Below, piece after piece: positions 17,658-27,439 of a stretch of 64,000 nt of DNA (within the stretch, counting starts at the first letter, position 1; the number at the start of each line of letters is the position of its first letter). A program made the translations under genes and the position numbers. Origin of the DNA: Pullulanibacillus camelliae (GTDB taxonomy: Bacteria > Bacillota > Bacilli > Bacillales > Sporolactobacillaceae); contig NZ_BMIR01000008.1 in assembly GCF_014642655.1 (NCBI RefSeq), positions 1 through 64,000 of the forward strand, written 5' to 3'. The notes under the pieces are model-generated. The model saw nothing but the letters and a program-made list of their open reading frames with translations. It ran no database searches and was not told where the DNA came from.

Positions 17658-19067
17658 ATGGTAGTAGGTGAATTTACAACCGAAGTCGATACAGTTGTCA
17701 TTGGAGCAGGACCTGGTGGTTATGTTGCAGCCATTCGTGCCGCACAGCTAGGACAAAAGGTTACTATCGTTGAAAAAGAACACTTTGGCGGTGTTTGCCT
17801 TAACGTAGGTTGTATTCCTTCTAAAGCTTTAATCTCTGTAAGCCACCGCTATGAACATGCTAAAGAATCTGAAGAACTCGGTATCAAAGCTGAAAATGTT
17901 ACTCTTGATTTTGAAAAAGTTCAAGAGTGGAAGAGTTCAGTTGTTAAGAAATTGACCGGTGGTGTTGAAGCACTACTTAAGGCTAATAAGGTAGAAATCG
18001 AAGAAGGCGAAGCCTTATTCGTTGCAGAAGATGAAATTCGCGTGAATCATGGCTATGGTTCAAAACGCTTGAAGTTCAAAAACTGTATTATTGCTACAGG
18101 CTCTAGCCCAATTGAAATCCCAAGCTTCAAATGGTCAGATCGTGTGCTTTCTTCAACAGGCGCACTAGCCCTTAAAGAAGCCCCTAAAAAGCTCGTTGTC
18201 ATCGGCGGCGGTTATATCGGTGTTGAATTGAGCAATGCCTTCGCAGGCTTTGGCACAGAAATCACAATCCTTGAAGGTACAAATACTATCCTTCCAGGTT
18301 TTGAAAAGAAAATGAGTCAGCTTGTTAAAAAGCGTCTTAAAAAGAAAAATGTTGAAATTTACACAGAAGCAATGGCTAAAGGTGTAGAAGAATCTGCTGA
18401 TGGTGTGAAGGTGACAGCAGAAATTAAAGGGAAAGAAGAAGTCTTCGAAGCTGACTATGTTTTAGTAACAGTTGGACGTCGTCCTAATACTGCTGAGCTT
18501 GGACTTGATCTTGCAGGCGTTGAAATGACTGAACGCGGCTTGATTAAAGTTGATAAGCAAGGACAAACCAATGTTAAAGGCATCTATGCTATTGGTGATA
18601 TTGTTGCCGGACCAGCCCTTGCACACAAAGCTTCTTATGAAGGTAAGGTAGCTGCGGAAGCGATCAGCGGTCAAGCAGCTGAAGTGGACTATCAATGTAT
18701 TCCTGCTGTTGTCTTCTCAGATCCAGAGCTTGCTTCTGTTGGTCTTACTGAAGATGAAGCAAAAGAACAAGGCTACGATGTTAAAGTCGCACAATTCCCA
18801 TTTGCTGCAAGTGGTCGTGCTTTGTCATTGAATGATACAGACGGTTTCATGAAGCTTGTTACGCGTAAAGAAGATGGCTTAATCCTTGGCGCACAAATTG
18901 CTGGTGCGGGTGCATCTGATATGATCGCTGAAATGGGCTTAGCAATCGAAGCAGGTATGACAGCTGAGGACGTGGCATTAACCATCCATGCTCACCCTAC
19001 TTTAGGTGAAATTGCGATGGAAACAGCTGAAGTGGCCCTTGGTCTCCCTATTCACGTTGCAAAATAA
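17658..19067 (+). CDS. pdhD: dihydrolipoamide dehydrogenase (E3)
   Basis: 469 residues from ATG 17658, 3 bp after pdhC. FAD site [19 protein letters not shown] near residue 12, redox-active disulfide GGVCLNVGC (about 45-53), NAD site [11 protein letters not shown] (about 180) and the C-terminal HAHPTLGE active-site base are all present. It reoxidises the lipoyl groups of E2 with NAD+. It is probably shared with the 2-oxoglutarate and branched-chain dehydrogenase complexes. Confidence 0.97.
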   Translation: MVVGEFTTEVDTVVIGAGPGGYVAAIRAAQLGQKVTIVEKEHFGGVCLNVGCIPSKALISVSHRYEHAKESEELGIKAENVTLDFEKVQEWKSSVVKKLTGGVEALLKANKVEIEEGEALFVAEDEIRVNHGYGSKRLKFKNCIIATGSSPIEIPSFKWSDRVLSSTGALALKEAPKKLVVIGGGYIGVELSNAFAGFGTEITILEGTNTILPGFEKKMSQLVKKRLKKKNVEIYTEAMAKGVEESADGVKVTAEIKGKEEVFEADYVLVTVGRRPNTAELGLDLAGVEMTERGLIKVDKQGQTNVKGIYAIGDIVAGPALAHKASYEGKVAAEAISGQAAEVDYQCIPAVVFSDPELASVGLTEDEAKEQGYDVKVAQFPFAASGRALSLNDTDGFMKLVTRKEDGLILGAQIAGAGASDMIAEMGLAIEAGMTAEDVALTIHAHPTLGEIAMETAEVALGLPIHVAK

Positions 19068-19088
19068 TAAAGCTTTTATATAAGTTTT

Positions 19089-19134
19089 AAAAAGGATGTC
19101 CCAAAAGATTTACTTTTGTGGGCATCCTTTTTTT
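19089..19134 (+). terminator. terminator of the pdh operon
   Basis: AAAAGGATGTCCCAAAAG (from 19089) pairs with CTTTTGTGGGCATCC (19113-19127), closed by a 5-nt loop and followed by seven T residues. Confidence 0.9.
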
Positions 19135-19284
19135 CTTTTATCAGATACTATGGTATCCAGTTTATACAAGCTAATAGTGAGTAGGCTGCTCAGGAATATA
19201 TTTAAAAAATCGTTAATGCGCTGATAGTGTGTCTCTCCCTTCTCTTGATTATAAAAGGACCGGGTAATATGAATGTGGTATAGA

Positions 19285-19331
19285 TAAGAAAACATAGCAA
19301 CCAGTCAAAGAGAGCTTTGGTGGCTGCTATG
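19285..19331 (-). terminator. terminator of speA
   Basis: On the minus strand CATAGCAGCCA (19331-19321) pairs imperfectly with TGGTTGCTATG (19303-19293), followed by TTTTCTT. It begins about 10 nt after the speA stop codon. Confidence 0.65.
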
Positions 19332-19340
19332 GGCTAAGAG

Positions 19341-20816
19341 TTATATAATTGGCTTGGCCTCTTGAACAACCTTTAAGGTATGCAGGGTTGGATCATCTGG
19401 CCCTTGGACAGGGAGGCCAGCAACGATATTTTCTTTAATATAGTCAAGGTTGTCCTGGGTGACAATTTCTCCAGGGGTAAAAATAGGAATGCCTGGAGGA
19501 TAAACCATGACGAATTCCGCAATGATTCGGCCGACTGCTGCATCAAAAGTGACGACTTCAGTTTCAGCATAGAAGGCATCTCTTGGTGAAAGCGCTAAGC
19601 CCGGCATATCGGGAACATGGACGGGCAGCTGTTTATAAGGTGTGCCCTTTACTTGATGATGCTGCTTCGCCATCTCTTCAAGTCCTTTAAGCAATTGCGC
19701 TAAACTCTCCTCATCATCACCTGGGGTTACAATACAAAGAATATTGTATAAGTCCGAGAGCTCTACTTCAATTTTAAAATGGGTGCGTAACCATACTTCA
19801 GCATCGTAGCCTGTTATGCCTAAAGCTTTAACCGAGATTAAAATCTTTGTTGGATCTAAAGCATAGGTCGCTTCAGACGTTAGAATTTCCTCACCAGGAC
19901 AATAGAGTTCCTCTATACCATTGATGCGTTCACGAAGCTTTTGAGCCATTAAAATGGTTTTGCTTAATTGCTCCATGCCTTGCATGACCAAAAAACGGCG
20001 GGCGGCATCCAGACTTGCTAACAAGATATAGGAGGTTGATGTCGTTGTAATCATGCTTAAAATGGATTGAACATGATCGATTGAAACCAATCCTTGTCGT
20101 ACATTGAGTATCGAGCTTTGTGTTAAAGAACCACCGAGCTTATGTACACTTGTTGCAGAAATATCTGCTCCTGCCTGCATAGCTGACATTGGTAAATCAG
20201 GATGAAAATGGATGTGGACACCATGTGCTTCATCGACTAAGACAGGAATATCGTGTTCATGGGCAATATCAACGATCTCTTTTAAGTTGGCGCTGACCCC
20301 GAAGTAAGTCGGGTTGATAACCAACAATCCCTTGGCATCGGGGTGTTGTTTAATCGCCTTCTTTACAGCATTAGGAGAGATCCCATGTGAAATGCCAAGG
20401 TCACGATCCACTTCAGGATAAATAAATACGGGTGTTGCTCCTGAGAAGATAATCGCAGATAAAACCGATTTATGAACGTTGCGCGGAACAATTAATTTAT
20501 CCCCTGGTGCGCAAACGGATAAAATCATGGCCATAATTGCCCCGCTTGTCCCTTGTACAGAGAAGAAGGTGGCATCTGCCCCAAAAGCCTCGGCAGCCAA
20601 TTTTTGTGCCTCTTGAATCATGCCATGAGGCTGATGCAAATCATCTAGCGGAGCAATATTAATCAAATCTATTGATAAGGCATGTTCTCCAATAAATTGA
20701 CGAAACTCTGGGTCCATCCCCTTGCCTTTCTTATGACCTGGGATGTGGAAAGGAATGGGGTTGGATTGAATATAGTTGAGCAAGCCTGAAAATAAAGGCG
20801 TCTCTGATTGTTTCAT
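19341..20816 (-). CDS. speA: arginine decarboxylase (Orn/Lys/Arg decarboxylase family)
   Basis: 491 residues from ATG at 20816; the longer frame to 20840 has no ribosome binding site, and MKQSETPLFSGL aligns with the B. subtilis SpeA start. The pyridoxal phosphate site is SATSVHKLGGS, and FHIPGHKKGKGMDPEF is characteristic near the N-terminus. It makes agmatine for polyamine synthesis. It lacks the N-terminal wing domain of the large enterobacterial decarboxylases, as expected for the Bacillus type. It stands as a single-gene unit converging with pdhD. Confidence 0.92.
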   Translation of the reverse strand: MKQSETPLFSGLLNYIQSNPIPFHIPGHKKGKGMDPEFRQFIGEHALSIDLINIAPLDDLHQPHGMIQEAQKLAAEAFGADATFFSVQGTSGAIMAMILSVCAPGDKLIVPRNVHKSVLSAIIFSGATPVFIYPEVDRDLGISHGISPNAVKKAIKQHPDAKGLLVINPTYFGVSANLKEIVDIAHEHDIPVLVDEAHGVHIHFHPDLPMSAMQAGADISATSVHKLGGSLTQSSILNVRQGLVSIDHVQSILSMITTTSTSYILLASLDAARRFLVMQGMEQLSKTILMAQKLRERINGIEELYCPGEEILTSEATYALDPTKILISVKALGITGYDAEVWLRTHFKIEVELSDLYNILCIVTPGDDEESLAQLLKGLEEMAKQHHQVKGTPYKQLPVHVPDMPGLALSPRDAFYAETEVVTFDAAVGRIIAEFVMVYPPGIPIFTPGEIVTQDNLDYIKENIVAGLPVQGPDDPTLHTLKVVQEAKPII

Positions 20817-21137
20817 ATGACCTTGCACCTCATCTTTCACATAAAAACTTCAGCATTCATTAAACACTAAGATTAATATTAATGGAAACGAATCCTTTTA
20901 ATCAAGTTTTATTTTTAGTGTGGAAACAATTTGAGAAAAATATGTTTTAGAAGACAATGGAATGGCTTAAATCCAGAAAAAGCACAGATTTAAAACAGAT
21001 AAGCTTAAGGTTTATTTTTAAAAGTTCAATAAATTAGAAAATAATTAGGTCTTTTTTCCTGTTTTTAGCCAAAAATATTGTTAATATACAGATAATGCCA
21101 TAAGATGGTGGTAGAATAATCCAAAGGGTGGTGTAAG
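20817..21137. other. AT-rich divergent intergenic region
   Basis: 320 bp between speA (minus) and the secreted-protein gene (plus). It should hold both promoters. The minus-strand leader of speA contains GAGGTG at about 20827. I see no hairpin, repeat or ORF with a convincing ribosome binding site. Confidence 0.4.
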
Positions 21138-21605
21138 ATGAAAAGAATTGTAGTAAGCTTTATTGCAATTTTGTTGGCGCTTCCAGTCGTCTTTACGATA
21201 AGTGAAAAAGCTCATGCAGCTCCCGCTCCAGAGTTAACCAATCTTCAGGTTATAGGTGTAACATCGGATGGTGTAAATGGTGAATGGGAAAATATTGATT
21301 TTAATCAGCAGTCTGCTAATATACCAATGAGTGGTCAGAATGGTTATATCGCTGTTTACATTGAGGGCACTGTACAGAATGGAACGTTCCAAGTTTATGA
21401 TAATGGAAATAATATAACATCTAGAACCTTTCAAGCTTTACCAGATGACTATGTAACGAATGCTAACAATATTGTCATTGGTACGATTAAATATATAGGC
21501 GTTCCCTTATCTGAGGTGACGAGTGGTATTTTTAATGTCACGGCAAATAATTATTATCCCCCTAACAACACTCTTTATGATAATTTGTTTATTACAGTAA
21601 ATTGA
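21138..21605 (+). CDS. small secreted protein, unrecognised
   Basis: 155 residues. A typical signal peptide (about 1-28) ends with AHA before APAPELTN. The mature part (about 127 residues) is rich in Asn, Thr, Gly and Val, has no Cys, and shows alternating beta-type patterns such as IAVYIEGTVQNGTFQVYDNG, suggesting a beta-sandwich. GGGTGGTG precedes the ATG. It sits where B. subtilis carries other small genes near speA, and together with the next gene forms a pair with only 12 bp between. No function can be assigned. Confidence 0.75.
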   Translation: MKRIVVSFIAILLALPVVFTISEKAHAAPAPELTNLQVIGVTSDGVNGEWENIDFNQQSANIPMSGQNGYIAVYIEGTVQNGTFQVYDNGNNITSRTFQALPDDYVTNANNIVIGTIKYIGVPLSEVTSGIFNVTANNYYPPNNTLYDNLFITVN

Positions 21606-21617
21606 GAGGTGAAAAGG

Positions 21618-21962
21618 ATGGTTATTAAACCGAATGATCCAGCATTTGCTGCTTATACTCGGCTGACCTTATTTGCTAACTTTCAAAAGAATATGAAGGG
21701 TGGCACTCATTTTCAAAATGAGAAAGAGAAGGATATTTCCTTTAAGCAATTCAAACAATTATTAGACGATAACAAAGTGGTCGATAAGGATAATCCCAAG
21801 CAGATGTCGTCGTTTCATAGACAAGCTTTGCAGACTCAGCTTCAATATGGCAAAGATCGTCAGTTCACAACAGAAGTGACGGATATTATGAATAAAGCCT
21901 TTCAACTGGGTCTTGTCGATGATGATCAAACATTAATCAATAGTCTTGACAAGAAAGCTTAG
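21618..21962 (+). CDS. small cytosolic protein, unrecognised
   Basis: 114 residues from ATG 21618, which is well spaced from GAGAGGTGA; a GTG at 21609 lies inside that site. The protein has no signal peptide and no membrane helix and looks helical and charged. It starts VIKPNDPAFAAYTRL and contains FKQFKQLLDDNK. It follows the secreted-protein gene closely and probably shares its transcript. I do not recognise the family. Confidence 0.7.
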   Translation: MVIKPNDPAFAAYTRLTLFANFQKNMKGGTHFQNEKEKDISFKQFKQLLDDNKVVDKDNPKQMSSFHRQALQTQLQYGKDRQFTTEVTDIMNKAFQLGLVDDDQTLINSLDKKA

Positions 21963-22115
21963 TTTTCTCAATTGAAAAAGGATGTCATAGAAGAGGGTGA
22001 GACAAATAAGAAATCACCCTAATAGCGAACGATAAGATTTAATAAAGTAGTGAGGGAAAACAAAAGCGTAGGCAAAATACGGAGACGGGTCTTGACGAAG
22101 CGCTTTACGACTTAC

Positions 22116-22312
22116 AAAGAAAAACTGGGCGAAAAGCATGCCCGGCCCTTGTCCCTAGTATAGAGCATCATCCAATATGACATAGACTTCATTGCCTGGT
22201 TAAGTGGATGGGAGCGCAAGGCGCGAGGAGGCTTACCACTCCCCCGTGGAAAGCGAGCGACCTGGAGCGGAAATCCACACCATCCTCATGGCCGGAAATT
22301 TTATACTCTTTT
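22116..22312 (-). repeat. dispersed GC-rich repeat, family 1 (minus orientation)
   Basis: Read on the minus strand it starts with the family opening CATGAGGATGGTGTGGATTT (about 22290 downwards) and ends with CCGGGCATGCTTTTCGCCC plus a T-run near 22120. It begins 4-8 nt after the yktB terminator and has the same direction as yktB. The rest of this 440-bp gap, 21963-22115, has a short GAGGGTGAG..CACCCT hairpin after the preceding gene and nothing else. Confidence 0.8.
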
Positions 22313-22360
22313 CAAAAAGCCACACGTATTTCTTCGAAATGGTGAATGCGTGTGGCTTTC
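22312..22360 (-). terminator. terminator of yktB
   Basis: AAAGCCACACG (22316-22326) pairs with CGTGTGGCTTT (22349-22359). On the minus strand the stem is followed by TTTTTGAAAAG. The dispersed repeat starts directly after it. Confidence 0.8.
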
Positions 22361-22402
22361 CTATGAGCTGAATATTTCTGTATTTCTGTCCAAGCCTTCT
22401 AG

Positions 22403-23011
22403 TTATCCTTTTAGGACAATTTCATATAGTGGGGCAAGCTTGGCAAAGGTTGCTTCTATATCATTAAAGAGATTAGCTCCTTTTTCAATCACCTGTGCTG
22501 AATTGATCGTCACCCCGCAAAGCAGCTCTGCCTTTTTCACATGTGCTAAGCGCTCCAGCATCTCTGGATCAAAGGTATCGATGGTATCTGGTTTAGTATG
22601 ATCAGTCGACCAGACAAAGGAAGCAGGGAGCCTTTCGAGCCAATCTCCCTGCTGTGCTTTTAAACGTTCAGCAAAGGTCGGTTTATTCACCGCTTCATTA
22701 ATAAGTGCAAACCAAATAAATAGATGCGATTCCCATAGGCCGATTTGAAAGTGGGGATGCTTTTTATAGCCGCGTTTGTCCGCAGCAAAGGCCACCCACG
22801 TATCCTTTGGTGGATGGACGGTCCGGCGTGCATGCTTGGCAACATGGGCAAACATCTCATCACCTGTTAAGCTTGTGAGCACAGGTGCAAATTCAGCTCC
22901 TAATGCCTCTAATTTGGGTCTTACTGTGGCGATTAAGGCTGCCATTCTTGGTTCCAAGCCATCTATTGTAAACACCTCGAAATCCTTTTGTGTGAACCCT
23001 TCAAATGTCAT
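22403..23011 (-). CDS. yktB: DUF1054 family protein YktB
   Basis: 202 residues from ATG at 23011, preceded by AAGGAGG; frame extension to 23029 not used. It begins [14 protein letters not shown] and has [16 protein letters not shown] and [16 protein letters not shown], typical of the YktB/DUF1054 family. A structure exists for a family member, but the biochemical role is unknown. The gene is in the B. subtilis order between speA and the inositol monophosphatase gene. Confidence 0.93.
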   Translation of the reverse strand: MTFEGFTQKDFEVFTIDGLEPRMAALIATVRPKLEALGAEFAPVLTSLTGDEMFAHVAKHARRTVHPPKDTWVAFAADKRGYKKHPHFQIGLWESHLFIWFALINEAVNKPTFAERLKAQQGDWLERLPASFVWSTDHTKPDTIDTFDPEMLERLAHVKKAELLCGVTINSAQVIEKGANLFNDIEATFAKLAPLYEIVLKG

Positions 23012-23248
23012 ATGTATCCTCCTTAACATGAACTTCCTATTCGAGCTTGTACTATTTATTGTAGCACAACAGTTGGTGGTTTACGAAATGGGCGCATGAG
23101 GAAAATAATAGGCAAGATTTCACTTGAGGTATCATATTATTGATAAAAATCATATGATAAATCAATACTCCTTAAGTCAGAATATTAGGTCAACAAAGTG
23201 GGTATATTGAGCAACGACCATTCCTCCAGAAAGGAAGTGTAGGTTACC

Positions 23249-23437
23249 GTGAAGCAGGTGATTCAAACTTTAAAGAGAACGGATGCTGAGAAGCGAATTC
23301 CCGTTTTGCGCTTGGAGATTGATTATGAACTGGCAACACTACACGATGCAATGGTCAATCAAGACGCAAATGAGACGAAGGCTTGTAAAGAACGCTTGAC
23401 GAAGCTGCGACAAGAACTTATTAGACTAGAGGCTTGA
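23249..23437 (+). CDS. ykzI: YkzI-like small protein
   Basis: 62 residues from GTG 23249. The product is helical and charged, with a probable coiled coil (RLEIDYELATLHDAM, ERLTKLRQELIRLE). Size (62 against 63) and position between yktB and the inositol monophosphatase gene match B. subtilis ykzI; sequence identity is judged from memory, so the symbol is tentative. A terminator follows at once. Function unknown. Confidence 0.6.
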   Translation: MKQVIQTLKRTDAEKRIPVLRLEIDYELATLHDAMVNQDANETKACKERLTKLRQELIRLEA

Positions 23438-23456
23438 TAAGAATAGTGTATAATGA

Positions 23457-23487
23457 AAAAAGGCTCTCATATCAGTGAGGGTCTTTT
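23457..23487 (+). terminator. terminator after the ykzI-like gene
   Basis: AAAAGGCTCTCAT pairs with GTGAGGGTCTTTT around an ATCA loop; it ends in TTTTA. Confidence 0.75.
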
Positions 23488-23658
23488 ACACATTTTGTTT
23501 GAAATGTAGAACGATTTATAGGCATGAGCGGATCGTGTAATCCAAAGTATTATTCTGTGTCATAATAAGAAGAGAATCAGGTGCTAAAACAGCCGCTCAT
23601 AACGGATGATACATATGAGATGTTAACGTTTAAAACCTTGACAGAAAGGGAGAAAATC

Positions 23659-24489
23659 ATGACAGATACAGTGAATTGGAAGAACATCCACGATCATGTG
23701 GTGGAATGGGTACTGGAGGCAGGTGAAAGCCTAAAACGAGCAGTTAAGGGGCACTTAAATGTCGAGTCTAAATCCTCTCCTGATGATCTTGTGACAAACA
23801 TGGATAAACAGACTGAGCAATTTTTTATTAATAAGGTGCGCACGTCTTATCCTGGGCATCAGATTGTCTCCGAGGAGGGCTTTGGTGATGAGGTTAAGTC
23901 GACTAAAGGCATACTATGGTTTATTGATCCAATCGATGGGACGATGAATTTTGTACATCAGAAGCGGCATTTTGCTATTTCGGTGGGAATCTACGAAGAG
24001 GGTGTAGGTAAGGTTGCGGTGATTTACGATGTGATTTCTGGTGATATTTACCATTGTATTGCCGGGCACGGTGCATATATTAATGATGAGAAGCTGGATG
24101 AGCTGGATTCTGGTGAGCTCAAAACGTCTGTTGTCGCTATTAATGGGACATGGTTAAGCAAAAATCGGCGAATCGATCCAGAGATTGTGCGTGGGATTGC
24201 TGAACATACAAGAGGAACGCGTTCCTATGGATCAGCTGCAATAGAGCTTGCTTATGTCGCTTATGGCATTTTAGATGGCTATTTGTCAATGCGATTAGCG
24301 CCATGGGATTTCGGGGCAGGTTTGATTTTAATCGATGAAGTCGGTGGGAAGGCCACTCAGGTCGATGGACAGCCTCTACAATTGCTTGAGCAAAATTCTA
24401 TTCTTATCGGAAAAAAAGGGGTCCATGCGGAAATGCTCCGCTATGTACAAGAAGGAATTCAAGGAGGCAAGTACGTTCAGCAAAAATGA
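23659..24489 (+). CDS. suhB: inositol monophosphatase family protein (YktC)
   Basis: 276 residues from ATG 23659 (AAAGGGAG upstream); the open frame extends to 23581 without support. Metal-binding motifs are complete: SEEGFGDE, WFIDPIDGTMNF and the C-terminal APWDFGAGLILIDEVGG. The family removes phosphate from inositol-1-phosphate and related substrates with magnesium; in B. subtilis YktC works as an inositol-1-monophosphatase. It is a single gene flanked by terminators. Confidence 0.9.
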   Translation: MTDTVNWKNIHDHVVEWVLEAGESLKRAVKGHLNVESKSSPDDLVTNMDKQTEQFFINKVRTSYPGHQIVSEEGFGDEVKSTKGILWFIDPIDGTMNFVHQKRHFAISVGIYEEGVGKVAVIYDVISGDIYHCIAGHGAYINDEKLDELDSGELKTSVVAINGTWLSKNRRIDPEIVRGIAEHTRGTRSYGSAAIELAYVAYGILDGYLSMRLAPWDFGAGLILIDEVGGKATQVDGQPLQLLEQNSILIGKKGVHAEMLRYVQEGIQGGKYVQQK

Positions 24490-24519
24490 ACCTGGATCCT
24501 CGACATGTTTTTAAAGTGT

Positions 24520-24556
24520 AAAGAGTGAACGGCGTCCGATTCGCCGTTCACTCTTT
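24520..24556. terminator. bidirectional terminator between suhB and ylaF
   Basis: A perfect 15-bp stem (24520-24534 with 24542-24556, AAAGAGTGAACGGCG) closed by a 7-nt loop, with its 3' end overlapping the ylaF stop codon. Confidence 0.85.
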
Positions 24557-24728
24557 AGGAATTTGAAGCTCTTAGTTTCCGTTTCAGTGTAAAGCCTAGT
24601 CCCATAAAGACAAAGACACCGATGATCGAAAGAATGGTGGCTAGTGGACTTGCGATAGCGATGCCATAACCGATCGCCACAAGGCTAGCTACTGTCAGGA
24701 CAGCCAATAAGAAGAATAATGCATTCAT
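24555..24728 (-). CDS. ylaF: DUF5325 family membrane protein YlaF
   Basis: 57 residues from ATG at 24728, with GGAGG 10 nt upstream; a GTG at 24746 lies in that site. Two membrane helices (about 3-22 and 27-47) are followed by a basic tail FTLKRKLRAS. Length, the MGLGFTLKRK ending and position before typA match YlaF. Function unknown. Confidence 0.8.
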   Translation of the reverse strand: MNALFFLLAVLTVASLVAIGYGIAIASPLATILSIIGVFVFMGLGFTLKRKLRASNS

Positions 24729-24915
24729 TGCTCTGATCGCCTCCACCCACTATTTTAACGCATTTAGGCGCAAAAGGAAAAGGTCTAGTGGAAAAAATTC
24801 AAGTTACAGCTTATAATAGATGTTTGAGACAATATTCTTTTAGGTAATATCGCATCCATGTGTTATAATAAGAACGTTTGATTTTTGTTCGTACATTTAA
24901 TGAGGAGTTACGCAG

Positions 24916-26751
24916 ATGAAAAGAAGAGAAGAATTAAGAAATGTTGCAATTATCGCCCACGTTGACCACGGCAAAACAACACTTGTCGATCAGATGCTTC
25001 GTCAATCAGGAACATTTCGTGAAAACGAGCACGTTAGCGAACGGGCTATGGATAGAAATGATTTAGAGCGTGAAAGAGGCATTACGATTTTAGCTAAAAA
25101 CACAAGTATTAACTATAATGGCAACCGCATTAATATCGTGGATACACCAGGACATGCCGATTTCGGTGGTGAAGTTGAACGGATTATGAAAATGGTGGAT
25201 GGCGTCCTTTTGTTAGTCGATGCTTATGAAGGCGTTATGCCACAAACACGTTTTGTGTTAAAGAAGGCTTTGGAAGCTAAGTTACAGCCCATTGTGGTTG
25301 TCAATAAAATTGATAAGCCAATGGCGCGCCCTGAAGCGGTGATTGATGAAGTATTAGAATTATTCATCGACCTTGGTGCTGATGATGCCCAATTGGAATT
25401 CCCTGTCGTTTATGCTTCGGCTGTCAATGGAGTGGCAGGAACAGATCCAGAAGATGTGACTAAGGATATGTCTGTCTTATTTGATATTATTTTGAATCAT
25501 GTGGCACCTCCAGTGGATAATTCGGATGAGCCGCTACAATTCCAAGTGACCATGCTTGACTACAATGATTATGTTGGTCGGATTGGGATTGGCCGGATTT
25601 TCCGTGGTTCCATTCATGTCGGTCAGCAAGCGGTTTTAGTTAAAGCTGACGGAAGGGAAAAGCCTTTTAGAGTGACGAAGCTTTTTGGTTTCGTTGGTTT
25701 AAAGCGCAATGAAATTGAGGAAGCCAAAGCAGGCGATCTCATCGCTATCACAGGTGTTGAAGATATTAATATTGGTGAAACCATCAACCAAGCAGGGCAC
25801 GTTGATCCACTCCCTTTACTAAGCATTGACGAACCCACAATGCAGATGACCTTCCGTGCCAATACGAGTCCGTTTGCGGGTCGCGAGGGACAGCATGTGA
25901 CCAGCCGCAAGCTTGAAGAGCGCTTGCTTGCCGAATTGCAACGTGATGTGAGCTTGCGTGTAGAAATGACCGATTCTCCTGATGCTTGGGTGGTTTCTGG
26001 TCGCGGTGAGCTCCACCTATCGATTCTCATTGAAACGATGCGTCGCGAAGGCTATGAGCTCCAAGTTTCTAAGCCAAAGGTTATTATCAAAGAAGTCGAC
26101 GGTGTGCTATCAGAGCCTTACGAACGCGTTCACATCGATGTCCCTGGAGATTACTCCGGATCGGTTATCGAGTCTATGGGTGTACGTAAAGCCGAATTGC
26201 AAAATATGGAGCAACAAGCGGATGGCCACTATAAACTTGAATTCATTGCACCTTCAAGAGGATTAATTGGTTATCGCAGAGACTTTTTAACAGAAACACG
26301 TGGTTATGGTATAATGAACCATACCTTTGATCACTATCGTCCTGTGGTGAATGAAGTCATCGGTGGCAGAAGACAGGGCGTGCTTGTCGCAATGGAAACC
26401 GGTCAGTCATCGGCCTATGCGATGGGACAGCTTGAAGACCGCGGCACCATGTTTATCGAGCCAGGGACAGCCGTTTATGAGGGCATGATCGTCGGTGAGC
26501 ACACACGAGAAAATGACTTAACGGTTAACGTAACAAAAACAAAGCACCAAACCAACGTGCGTTCGGCTACAAAAGATCAAACCACCACGTTGAAGACACC
26601 AAGAATATTATCTCTTGAGGACGCACTCTCGTATTTGGATGATGATGAGTATTGCGAAATTACCCCGGAAAATATTCGTTTAAGAAAACAAATTCTTAAT
26701 AAAAACGAACGGGAAAAAGCTGAAAAACGCAAAAAAGTCGGCACGAAATAA
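24916..26751 (+). CDS. typA: ribosome-associated GTPase TypA/BipA
   Basis: 611 residues. The GTPase G1 motif AHVDHGKT (about 14-21), effector RERGITI, G3 DTPGHADF and G4 NKID are present, followed by EF-G-like domains and the BipA-specific C-terminal domain. TypA helps assemble the 50S subunit and supports growth in cold or stress. ATG 24916 has TGAGGAG upstream. It corresponds to B. subtilis ylaG and is followed 15 bp later by ylaH. Confidence 0.97.
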   Translation: MKRREELRNVAIIAHVDHGKTTLVDQMLRQSGTFRENEHVSERAMDRNDLERERGITILAKNTSINYNGNRINIVDTPGHADFGGEVERIMKMVDGVLLLVDAYEGVMPQTRFVLKKALEAKLQPIVVVNKIDKPMARPEAVIDEVLELFIDLGADDAQLEFPVVYASAVNGVAGTDPEDVTKDMSVLFDIILNHVAPPVDNSDEPLQFQVTMLDYNDYVGRIGIGRIFRGSIHVGQQAVLVKADGREKPFRVTKLFGFVGLKRNEIEEAKAGDLIAITGVEDINIGETINQAGHVDPLPLLSIDEPTMQMTFRANTSPFAGREGQHVTSRKLEERLLAELQRDVSLRVEMTDSPDAWVVSGRGELHLSILIETMRREGYELQVSKPKVIIKEVDGVLSEPYERVHIDVPGDYSGSVIESMGVRKAELQNMEQQADGHYKLEFIAPSRGLIGYRRDFLTETRGYGIMNHTFDHYRPVVNEVIGGRRQGVLVAMETGQSSAYAMGQLEDRGTMFIEPGTAVYEGMIVGEHTRENDLTVNVTKTKHQTNVRSATKDQTTTLKTPRILSLEDALSYLDDDEYCEITPENIRLRKQILNKNEREKAEKRKKVGTK

Positions 26752-26766
26752 CAAGGGGGTGTCCCC

Positions 26767-27099
26767 ATGGATCCAGGTGATGAATCGGTAAAGTTCTCTG
26801 GCTATATTCGCTTTTTAATGGAGCATCAATGGACGAGTCACTATGCGATGTTTTGGCTGTATCTCACCATAGTGGTGCTGTCAATCATTGTATATAAGTT
26901 GGGGTTTGCTAAAAAGCTTCCAGTGCTCAAGTCGGTTATCATCTACGTTTTGCTTGTCATTGGCTGTCTGATTTTAACCGTACTCGCCTTACAGTTGCCC
27001 ATTGTCGGTGCGCTGTTCATCGCAGCGGTTGTTCTATCGATTTATAAAATCCGTTTAAAGAGCACACAAAAGAAGACAAATCATAACAAACAAGCTTAA
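26767..27099 (+). CDS. ylaH: YlaH-like membrane protein
   Basis: 110 residues with three membrane helices (about 26-44, 52-70 and 76-95) and a basic C-terminus. It starts 15 bp after typA with AAGGGGGTG and the same order occurs in B. subtilis. The N-terminal GYIRFLMEHQWTSHYAMFWLY is typical of the family. Function unknown. Confidence 0.87.
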   Translation: MDPGDESVKFSGYIRFLMEHQWTSHYAMFWLYLTIVVLSIIVYKLGFAKKLPVLKSVIIYVLLVIGCLILTVLALQLPIVGALFIAAVVLSIYKIRLKSTQKKTNHNKQA

Positions 27100-27107
27100 A
27101 AATGAAA

Positions 27108-27156
27108 GGAGGGTATCCCAAAAGCCTAACGGATTTTGAGGATACCCTCTCTTTTT
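27108..27156 (+). terminator. terminator of typA-ylaH
   Basis: GGAGGGTATCC (27108-27118) pairs with GGATACCCTC (27140-27149), with AAAA/TTTT extending inward, followed by TCTCTTTTT. Confidence 0.88.
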
Positions 27157-27162
27157 AAAAGA

Positions 27163-27405
27163 AAAGAAAGTCTAAAATTTCTGGTCATGAGGACGGTGCG
27201 GATTTCCGCGGGGGAGTGGTAAGCCTTCTCACGCCTTCGCACTGCTAAGGTCTTACCGCTTTCCCGCAGGAGTCCTTGCGCTTTGCGCTCCCCCCCCACT
27301 TGAACCAGGCGCTGAAGCCTCTTTCATATTGAATGATGCCCTATACTAAGGACAAGGACTGGGCACGCTTTTAAGCCTTGTTTTTCTTAAAAAACAGAAG
27401 GTATA
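27163..27405 (+). repeat. dispersed GC-rich repeat, family 1
   Basis: It starts within 10 nt of the ylaH terminator with the family opening (TCTAAAATTTCTGGTCATGAG, then GACGGTGCGGATTTCCGC), continues through the GGGGGAGTGGTAAGCC and AGGAGTCCTTGCGC blocks and ends near CTATACTAAGGACAAGGACTG with a decayed terminator hairpin and TTTTTCTT. Confidence 0.8.
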
Positions 27406-27439
27406 ACTTTTCGCTATTAATGCTTAGGGATAAGCTAAT

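Noticed and set aside
19110-19295. 61-codon open frame on the minus strand between pdhD and speA
   Set aside because: It has no ribosome binding site and its 3' end is made of the pdh terminator; its start lies inside the speA terminator.
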